This document shows, one piece after another, positions 1 through 4,796 of a DNA stretch of 10,432 nucleotides; positions within the stretch are counted from its first letter, which is position 1; every line of letters starts with the position of its first letter. The notes below the pieces were generated by a model. It did no database searches and had not been told where the DNA came from. It saw only the letters and a list, made by a program, of their open reading frames with translations. The DNA lies in the NCBI GenBank assembly GCA_031271325.1, contig JAISVY010000152.1:1-10432 (forward strand), read 5' to 3'. Position numbers and translations under genes: made by a program. The stretch is from Oscillospiraceae bacterium (lineage in GTDB: Bacteria > Bacillota > Clostridia > Oscillospirales > UBA929).

Positions 1-24
1 TAAAATAAATGGAGGAAGCTCTGA

Positions 25-1074
25 ATGATCCGTTCCATGTACTCCGGCGTCGCCGGGCTGAAAGGTCACCAACTCAAAATGGACGTCATCGGCAACAACA
101 TCGCAAACGTCAATACATACGGTTTCAAAGCCGGACGCGCCACCTTCTCCGACATGTTCAGCCAGACCCTTTCCGACGCCACGCAGGCCAACGGAGCCGG
201 AACCCTCGGCGGCATCGACCCGCGTCAGGTCGGTCTCGGCACCGTCAACTCGACGATCGACAACATCCACACCGCCGGCGCGTTCCAGTCGACCGACCGC
301 ACGCTGGACACCATGATTGTGGACGAGGGCTTCTACACCGTCACCAACGGGGACGACGTTTTCTACACCCGCGCCGGAAACCTCTACCTCGACAGCTACG
401 GCTACCTGATCACCGCCAGCGGCGAGTATGTCATGGGGAAGATGTTCCTCTCGACCGACGATTTTGACGATGAAGGTCCTCAAATGGGCAGAATCACGCT
501 GGACGACGATCAGACCCGCATCGCGTGGGGCGAAGGCGCGGAAGCGCAGCTCTCGGCGGAACCGGGCGACCCGACGGCGTTCCAGAACTATCTCGACGAC
601 ATGGGGATCCGCGAGGAAGGGGACAACGGATACATCTACAATCCGTTCGCGCCGACCGACGAAGAAGGCGTAAGCGTCTTCACGCAGGGCGAGATGGCCG
701 GGCGTATGCTGGTGCCCTCCAGTTACCGCCAAATCTCGATCGACGAATCGGGGATCCTGAAGGGTCTCGACGAAAACGGTCTTGCCGTTGACATCGGCGT
801 GCTGGTCACCGCGACCTTCATGAATCCGGGCGGTCTGACCAAAGTCGGCGAGAATATGTACCAGCAATCTTCCAACTCCGGCGGCGCCGACCTCCTGTTC
901 CCCGGCGTGGGTCCCAACGGCTCACTGAAGATCGGCGGCTTGGAGATGAGCAACGTTGACCTCGCGAACGAGTTTACCTCAATGATCGTCACCCAGCGCG
1001 GGTATCAGTCCAACTCCCGCGTGATCACCGTCTCCGACACCCTGCTGGAAGAGCTGATCAACCTGAAGAGATAA
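25..1074 (+). CDS. flgE: Flagellar hook protein FlgE (hook/basal-body rod family)
   Basis: 349 aa. Subunit of the flagellar hook, the external universal joint, secreted unfolded through the flagellar export gate. The N-terminal rod-family motif (GNNIANVNTYGFK, about residues 23-35) is intact. Around residues 101-138 lies the conserved block with YTRAGNLYLDSYG, followed by a Gly. Residues 236-286 match the FlgE segment ending ATFMNPGGL...NSGG, and the last 45 residues (EMSNVDLANEF...TQRGYQSNSR...ELINLKR) are the typical C-terminal coiled segment. The start is ATG 25 with GGAGGAAG at 11-18, 6 nt upstream. A variable acidic stretch (about 143-220) replaces the larger outer hook domains, so the protein is short for FlgE. 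Firmicute hook proteins have sometimes been labelled FlgG, and a distal-rod assignment is the main alternative. The place directly before flbD/mot genes favours the hook. The preceding gene lies outside the window. Confidence 0.9.
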   Translation: MIRSMYSGVAGLKGHQLKMDVIGNNIANVNTYGFKAGRATFSDMFSQTLSDATQANGAGTLGGIDPRQVGLGTVNSTIDNIHTAGAFQSTDRTLDTMIVDEGFYTVTNGDDVFYTRAGNLYLDSYGYLITASGEYVMGKMFLSTDDFDDEGPQMGRITLDDDQTRIAWGEGAEAQLSAEPGDPTAFQNYLDDMGIREEGDNGYIYNPFAPTDEEGVSVFTQGEMAGRMLVPSSYRQISIDESGILKGLDENGLAVDIGVLVTATFMNPGGLTKVGENMYQQSSNSGGADLLFPGVGPNGSLKIGGLEMSNVDLANEFTSMIVTQRGYQSNSRVITVSDTLLEELINLKR

Positions 1075-1077
1075 TTA

Positions 1078-1100
1078 GAGGCCGCTTGGCAGCTCTTTTT
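1078..1100 (+). terminator. Weak intrinsic-terminator-like hairpin after flgE
   Basis: Starting 4 nt after the flgE stop, AGAG (1077-1080) and GCC (1081-1083) can pair with GGC (1088-1090) and CTCT (1093-1096), with loop GCTT and a 2-nt bulge, and then run into TTTTT (1096-1100). The stem is short and imperfect, so termination is probably partial. Bases 1089-1113 are repeated with 23 of 25 matches after fliY (6128-6152), which supports a real shared element. An alternative stem CGCTT/AAGCG (1083-1087 with 1108-1112) would exclude this hairpin. Confidence 0.45.
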
Positions 1101-1180
1101 CGGTCCGAAGCGCTAAATCCGCCCGCGGGGGACGGCAGCAATCGTCCCGGCGCGCTCCCTCCTAAGGAATCACCTATACT

Positions 1181-1210
1181 GACAAACCTCGCGGTAGAGC
1201 GGGGTTTGTC
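1181..1210 (+). repeat. 12-bp inverted repeat (hairpin) between flgE and flbD
   Basis: GACAAACCTCGC (1181-1192) pairs with GCGGGGTTTGTC (1199-1210) across the 6-nt loop GGTAGA. All 12 positions pair if one G-T wobble is allowed. No T-tract follows directly; the nearest is TTTTT at 1224-1228, 13 nt on, so it is not a standard terminator. It lies upstream of the promoter at 1271-1300. It could be a protein-binding palindrome, an mRNA-end protecting hairpin for flgE, or a poor terminator. Confidence 0.6.
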
Positions 1211-1270
1211 CGTTCCATACCGGTTTTTGTCCGGCTGCGGGAGTAAACGCCGGGTTAATGAAAATTGTTG

Positions 1271-1300
1271 TTGCTCTTTTGTGTCATGTTGTGGTATAAT
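1271..1300 (+). promoter_or_regulatory. Sigma-A type extended -10 promoter upstream of flbD-motAB
   Basis: A perfect -10 box TATAAT (1295-1300) is preceded by TG at 1292-1293, giving the extended -10 form TGnTATAAT. A weak -35 candidate, TTGCTC, sits at 1271-1276 with an 18-nt spacer. The surroundings (1259-1300) are AT-rich against a GC-rich background. Transcription would start near 1306-1308, about 35 nt before the flbD ATG. It would allow flbD, motA, motB and downstream genes to be expressed independently of flgE. Confidence 0.7.
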
Positions 1301-1326
1301 ACAGGCTACGGCTATCTGTGTATGAC

Positions 1327-1332
1327 GGAGGT
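1327..1332 (+). promoter_or_regulatory. Ribosome binding site deciding the flbD start
   Basis: GGAGGT lies 9 nt before ATG 1342. The upstream in-frame ATG at 1318 has no Shine-Dalgarno sequence and would lie only about 11 nt from the predicted transcript start, so 1342 is preferred. Confidence 0.75.
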
Positions 1333-1341
1333 ATCGCCGCG

Positions 1342-1557
1342 ATGGTTTTGATGACGCGTCTGAACGGGAAAGAATTCTATGTGAATCCCGACCTGATAGA
1401 GTTTATAGAAGAGACCCCCGATTCTGTCATAACCCTGCTGGACGGCAAAAAACTGGTGGTCTTAGAAAAGGCTGACGTCATCATCGGGCGGATCATTCAA
1501 TACAGAGCCGCCGTGTTTGTCAACCTTCCCGTACATACAAAGCAGGATCCCCCCTAA
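1342..1557 (+). CDS. flbD: FlbD/SwrD family flagellar protein
   Basis: 71 aa. Small cytoplasmic protein of the FlbD family (SwrD in Bacillus subtilis, where it raises motor torque and is needed for swarming). The family core TRLNGKEFYVNPDLIEFIEE is followed by a TPDSVITLLDGKKLVV segment and a short helix ending at IIQY, all matching the usual FlbD pattern of a basic-hydrophobic N-terminus and a beta-hairpin with a DGKK turn. The C-terminal 17 or so residues are a variable tail. It is the first gene after the promoter at 1271-1300 and sits directly before motA, which agrees with a job in stator function. Its biochemical mechanism is not known. This is not the unrelated Caulobacter transcription factor also called FlbD. 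Confidence 0.88.
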   Translation: MVLMTRLNGKEFYVNPDLIEFIEETPDSVITLLDGKKLVVLEKADVIIGRIIQYRAAVFVNLPVHTKQDPP

Positions 1558-1595
1558 CGCCGCGTGACCGCGCGGCGGGCGGCAGAACCCCGCCC
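1558..1595 (+). repeat. Two adjacent hairpins in the flbD-motA leader
   Basis: Directly after the flbD stop, CGCCGCG (1558-1564) pairs with CGCGGCG (1571-1577) over loop TGACCG. Then GGGCGG (1577-1582) can pair with CCGCCC (1590-1595). Neither is followed by a T-tract; the T7 run at 1631-1637 is 36 nt further on and abuts the motA ribosome binding site. They may stabilise or punctuate the mRNA between flbD and motA. Function is inferred only. Confidence 0.45.
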
Positions 1596-1637
1596 AACAG
1601 ACGGTTATGGTTTGCGTCCCACATTTCGCCTTTTTTT

Positions 1638-1643
1638 GGAGGG
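1638..1643 (+). promoter_or_regulatory. Ribosome binding site deciding the motA start
   Basis: GGAGGG lies 4 nt before ATG 1648. The frame stays open upstream to 1564, but that upstream stretch overlaps GC-rich hairpin sequence, lacks this site, and would add an unrelated Arg/Pro-rich leader before the first MotA membrane helix. Confidence 0.8.
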
Positions 1644-1647
1644 AAAT

Positions 1648-2439
1648 ATGGATATTACCACAATACTCGGCATCGTGCTCGCGTTTATCTTCATGGTCAT
1701 CGGTATCTTCTGGGGCGGCGGCACCTTGGGACAATTCGGCGACCCGTCCTCCGTCATGATTACGATCGGCGGTACGCTGGCCGGTATCCTGTCTTCCTAC
1801 ACGATCAGCGATTTTATGCTGTTGCCGAAGATCATCGGCAACGCGTTTAAGCAGCATTCGTTCGACTCGGTCGGCGGCATCAATACGATCGTCACGCTCG
1901 CGAACATCGCCCGTAAAGAGGGGATGCTGGCGCTGGAAGAGAAGGTCAACGAGCTTGACGACGAATTTTTGAAAAAAGGCGTTATGCTGGTGGTAGACGG
2001 CACCGACCCGGAACTGGTCAAAAACATCATGGAGGCCGAACTGGGCGCGATCGAGAGCCGCCACCAAAAGGGCATCGGCATGGTCGAGCTGATCGGCGCT
2101 TTGGGTCCCGCATACGGTATGCTGGGCACATTAATCGGTCTCATTATCATGCTCGGAAACCTCAGCGACCCGAACGCGCTGGGCAGCGGCATGGCCGCCG
2201 CGCTGATCACGACCTTCTACGGCTCGATCATCGCGAATACCATCTCTATACCGATCGCGGCAAAGCTCAAGACATCCTCAGGCAACGAAATGTTGTATAA
2301 AGAGATTCTTCTGGAAGGGCTGCTGTCGATTCAAGCGGGCGAAAACCCGCGCATCATTGAGGAGAAGCTCTATTCCTTCCTGCCCCGCGCCGCGAAAGAG
2401 CAACCTAAAAAAGAAGAGGAAGAAGCGCGGGACGAATAA
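1648..2439 (+). CDS. motA: Flagellar stator protein MotA
   Basis: 263 aa, normal length for the family. Membrane subunit of the ion-driven stator that with MotB converts ion flow into torque on the rotor. Four membrane segments are visible at about residues 3-21, 34-51, 148-170 and 183-205. The large cytoplasmic loop carries the conserved ARKEGMLALEE stretch (88-98), the region of the charged residues that contact FliG in E. coli. TM3 has the signature GALGPAYGMLGTLIGL (150-165) with Pro154, and TM4 ends in IPIAAKLK with Pro202; these correspond to the two functionally important prolines of MotA. The C-terminus is a Lys/Glu-rich tail. Whether protons or sodium drive it cannot be settled from this sequence by eye. 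motB follows after 21 nt. Confidence 0.96.
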   Translation: MDITTILGIVLAFIFMVIGIFWGGGTLGQFGDPSSVMITIGGTLAGILSSYTISDFMLLPKIIGNAFKQHSFDSVGGINTIVTLANIARKEGMLALEEKVNELDDEFLKKGVMLVVDGTDPELVKNIMEAELGAIESRHQKGIGMVELIGALGPAYGMLGTLIGLIIMLGNLSDPNALGSGMAAALITTFYGSIIANTISIPIAAKLKTSSGNEMLYKEILLEGLLSIQAGENPRIIEEKLYSFLPRAAKEQPKKEEEEARDE

Positions 2440-2445
2440 TTTGTA

Positions 2446-2451
2446 GGGAGG
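2446..2451 (+). promoter_or_regulatory. Ribosome binding site for the GTG start of motB
   Basis: GGGAGG lies 9 nt before GTG 2461. The next downstream ATG codons fall inside or after the MotB membrane helix, so the GTG start is required to keep the helix and its essential aspartate. Confidence 0.75.
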
Positions 2452-2460
2452 CGATTCCCG

Positions 2461-3288
2461 GTGGCGAGGAAGAAAAAAGAAGAGCCGCAGGCGGCTGGCT
2501 GCCCGGCATGGCTCGCGACATACGGCGACATGGTGACGCTGGTGCTTACCTTCTTTGTGCTGCTGTACTCGATGAGTACCGTTGACGTGAACAAGTGGAG
2601 AGGGCTGGTCATGGCGCTGAACGGCTCGCCCGAAATCTTCGACTTTGTAGACAACGACTCGGCGCTGGGCAATACCGGACTTCAAGATCCGCCGGAAATC
2701 CCCGAAGACGTGTTCACCGACCCGACCGACGAGTGGGCGGAGTTTATCGAGAAGCTGATGGAACAAGCCGATGAATTGAACGAGGAATCCGGCAGCACCG
2801 AGATGAAAATCATCGAGGTTCTGCCCTCCGACATGAAGATTATCATCCGGCACGACAGCGATGTGTTCTTTGAAACCGCCAGCGCCGAACTCCGTGAGGA
2901 ATACGAACCGGACATACGCAGGATTGTGGAGACCTTTATCTTAGAGGGCGTGACGGATAACCTGTTTTCGGAGATCGAGGTGCAGGGGCACGCCGACATC
3001 CGCCCCTTCCAAGCGGCGGGCGTGCTGGTCGATAACTTGGGGCTTTCCTCTGCCCGCGCCGCGGCTGTGTGCCGGTTTATCCTGGATAACTACCCGCAGA
3101 TCCCCAAAGCGCTGGTCAAGTCAGCCGGGTTCGGCGATACCCGCCCGGTGACGGAAGGCGAGTTCGGAGGTCTCGATGATCCGAACAGGGAAGAGACATG
3201 GCGTAAAAACCGCCGCGTGGAATTCGTGCTTTTCCGCAACGTGAAGATGGACGCTGAGGGGAACGTTTACGAAGAAGCTAACAGTTAG
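2461..3288 (+). CDS. motB: Flagellar stator protein MotB (OmpA-like peptidoglycan anchor)
   Basis: 275 aa, GTG start. Anchors the stator to the cell wall and provides the ion-binding aspartate. A basic N-terminus (MARKKKEE) is followed by the single membrane helix with PAWLATYGDMVTLVLTFFVLL (15-35); Asp23 is the equivalent of E. coli Asp32. The linker after the helix is acidic and should hold the plug segment. The C-terminal OmpA-like domain (about 128-258) contains DVFFETASAEL, the GHAD motif (176-179), LSSARA (195-200) and KNRRVEF (249-255) with the paired arginines typical of peptidoglycan binding. It is 12 nt upstream of fliL, whose Shine-Dalgarno site overlaps the motB stop codon. Confidence 0.96.
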   Translation: MARKKKEEPQAAGCPAWLATYGDMVTLVLTFFVLLYSMSTVDVNKWRGLVMALNGSPEIFDFVDNDSALGNTGLQDPPEIPEDVFTDPTDEWAEFIEKLMEQADELNEESGSTEMKIIEVLPSDMKIIIRHDSDVFFETASAELREEYEPDIRRIVETFILEGVTDNLFSEIEVQGHADIRPFQAAGVLVDNLGLSSARAAAVCRFILDNYPQIPKALVKSAGFGDTRPVTEGEFGGLDDPNREETWRKNRRVEFVLFRNVKMDAEGNVYEEANS

Positions 3289-3300
3289 GAGAGGACGTTT

Positions 3301-3705
3301 ATGGGCAGAAAAATCGCGGCGTTATGCCTGCTCGCCGTCATGGCGATGACGCTGCTTGCCTCCTGCGGTGAGAAGGCGGAAGCGTATACGGGGCAGAAAA
3401 ATGTCAACTTTTCGTTTGACGAACCGTTTATCGCCAACGTTTCCGACGAACCGAGGCAGTATGTGAAGTGCGCGATCATGCTGGAGATTTCGGACGAAAA
3501 GCTGCTGGAGGAGCTGACCGCGAAACAGCACCGTATCAGGGGGTTCGTCTACGATCTGATCGGCGCGAGAACCAACGAGCAGGTTCGCGATATTGCGGAA
3601 AAAAGCACCATCCTCGCCGAGTTTATCGCGCTGGCCAACGCGGAATTCAACACCGACGCGATCGTCGCCGCGTACTTTACCGAGTTTACGCCCGTAAGGC
3701 AGTAG
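3301..3705 (+). CDS. fliL: FliL-like flagellar protein with lipoprotein signal
   Basis: 134 aa. FliL is a basal-body and stator-associated protein whose outer domain is stomatin-like and can form rings around MotAB. The family pattern is visible: FDEPFIANVSDEPRQYVKCAIMLEI (39-63, in pieces), IRGFVYDLIG (79-88), a conserved-position Asn in ANAEFNTD, and the terminal AYFTEF (124-129) that closes most FliL proteins. Unlike the usual single uncleaved membrane helix, the N-terminus is a type II signal peptide: R3 K4, a hydrophobic core, and the lipobox LASC ending at Cys22 followed by Gly. Mature protein would be lipid-anchored on the outer face of the membrane. A GGAGAGGA site (3288-3295) precedes ATG 3301. 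The position between motB and fliM is the standard fliL locus. The FliL assignment rests on position and a divergent but recognisable pattern. Confidence 0.85.
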   Translation: MGRKIAALCLLAVMAMTLLASCGEKAEAYTGQKNVNFSFDEPFIANVSDEPRQYVKCAIMLEISDEKLLEELTAKQHRIRGFVYDLIGARTNEQVRDIAEKSTILAEFIALANAEFNTDAIVAAYFTEFTPVRQ

Positions 3706-3719
3706 GGCGCACGTCTCCC

Positions 3720-3774
3720 GGCGGCGGTGCCGCCCCCTTCGGTTCGAAGGATACCGCGGGAAGAAGCCGTTCCC
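3720..3774 (+). repeat. Three consecutive hairpins in the fliL-fliM gap
   Basis: The 101-nt gap (3706-3806) holds GGCGGC-GGT-GCCGCC (3720-3734), then one base later CCTTCG-GTT-CGAAGG (3736-3750), then GGGAA (3758-3762) pairing with TTCCC (3770-3774) over 7 nt. The first two have perfect 6-bp stems with 3-nt loops. No T-tract follows, so it is not an ordinary terminator. The core CTTCGGTTCGAA (3737-3748) is the exact reverse complement of 6138-6149. No convincing promoter is visible here. Confidence 0.5.
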
Positions 3775-3792
3775 ATGACTAAAACACTTCGG

Positions 3793-3799
3793 AAGGTGG
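3793..3799 (+). promoter_or_regulatory. Ribosome binding site deciding the fliM start
   Basis: AAGGTGG lies 7 nt before ATG 3807. An in-frame GTG at 3801 is too close to this site, so the ATG giving MAGVLSQAEIDALL is preferred. Confidence 0.7.
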
Positions 3800-3806
3800 G
3801 GTGCAA

Positions 3807-4796
3807 ATGGCCGGTGTACTGTCGCAGGCAGAGATTGACGCGCTCCTGAACGCCATTGAGTCTGAAGATATCAGCGCGCTGCCTATAGACGACGGAGGAG
3901 GTCAGATTCGCGAATTTGACTTCCGCACGGCAAACCGCTTCAATAAAGAGCATATCCGAACCTTAAAAATCGTTTACGACAACTTTGCCCGCCTGTTTTC
4001 CTCGTACTTATCGGGAACTCTCCGCGCCATGTGCTCCGCGGAGGTTGTTTCGGTGGAGGAGACCAAATACGCGGAATTCGTGAACGCGCTGCCTTCGCCG
4101 CTGATCTTGGCCGTCGTGCGGATGCCGCCGATGACCGGTTCGGTACTGCTGGAAATCTCGCCGGATCTCTCCTACGCCATCATCTCCCGGCTGCTCGGCG
4201 GAAAGCCCGACAAAGAAAGCGTCTCGCGCGGGTTTACCGAGATCGAGCAAGTGCTGCTCGAACGCATTATGCGCCAGTTTTTACCGCTGTTCGGGGAATC
4301 ATGGGAGAAGGTTGTGGGGATCACCACCTATCTTGACCGGTTGGAGACAAGCCCGCAATTCGCGCAAATTGTCGCGATGAACGAAACGGTCGCGATTATC
4401 TCGATCAGCGTAAAGATAGACGACGCAACCGGAACGTTTAACATCTGTCTGCCCCATCTGGCGCTGGAACCGATCAATCAACAGCTCACCACAAAGTTCC
4501 TGTACCAAAGCAGTGACAGCGGGGATGTCTTCCCCATGCAGGACGACATCAAAAAGCGCATAGAGCGCACACCCCTCGAAATATCGGCTTTCTTCAACGA
4601 AACCCTCGCGTCTGTGCGCGATATTCTAAACCTTCAGGTGGGAGACGTTATCAGTTTGGATCACGGCGTATCGCAGCCGCTGACGCTTCGCGTGGGGCAT
4701 TTGCCGAAGTTTAAGGTGGAGATAGGCACAAAAGATCGCCGTTATGCCGCAAAGGTAACGGAAATCATTCAAAAGGAGGACGCAAACGATGAGTAA
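3807..4796 (+). CDS. fliM: Flagellar motor switch protein FliM
   Basis: 329 aa, typical length. Forms the middle of the cytoplasmic C-ring and binds phospho-CheY to reverse rotation. The N-terminal CheY-P docking motif LSQAEIDALLNAI (5-17) is intact. A CheC-like middle domain (about 40-230) carries FRTANRFNKEHIRTL and SPDLSYAIISRLLGG, followed by a FliG-facing region. The SpoA/FliN-like C-terminal domain (about 250-322) contains TPLEISAFFNETLASVRDIL, VGDVISLD and a C-terminal KVTEII. The last 8 bp overlap the start of fliY, which suggests translational coupling, in keeping with the two proteins assembling together. Confidence 0.96.
   Translation: MAGVLSQAEIDALLNAIESEDISALPIDDGGGQIREFDFRTANRFNKEHIRTLKIVYDNFARLFSSYLSGTLRAMCSAEVVSVEETKYAEFVNALPSPLILAVVRMPPMTGSVLLEISPDLSYAIISRLLGGKPDKESVSRGFTEIEQVLLERIMRQFLPLFGESWEKVVGITTYLDRLETSPQFAQIVAMNETVAIISISVKIDDATGTFNICLPHLALEPINQQLTTKFLYQSSDSGDVFPMQDDIKKRIERTPLEISAFFNETLASVRDILNLQVGDVISLDHGVSQPLTLRVGHLPKFKVEIGTKDRRYAAKVTEIIQKEDANDE

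Noticed and set aside
1086..1325. 79-codon open frame in the flgE-flbD gap
   Set aside because: It has no ribosome binding site, runs through the inverted repeat and the promoter, and its product is unlike any pattern I recognise.
1318..1341. Upstream ATG for flbD
   Set aside because: It lies about 11 nt from the predicted transcript start with no Shine-Dalgarno site, and the added residues are not part of the family.
1564..1647. Upstream extension of motA to 1564
   Set aside because: The extra 28 residues are an Arg/Pro-rich translation of hairpin sequence with no ribosome binding site, while ATG 1648 has GGAGGG at the right distance and begins the first MotA helix.
3736..3755. tRNA-like T-arm (GGTTCGAAGG) in the fliL-fliM gap
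   Set aside because: The GGTTCGA string resembles a T-loop, but no 7-bp acceptor stem, anticodon arm or CCA end can be drawn around it.
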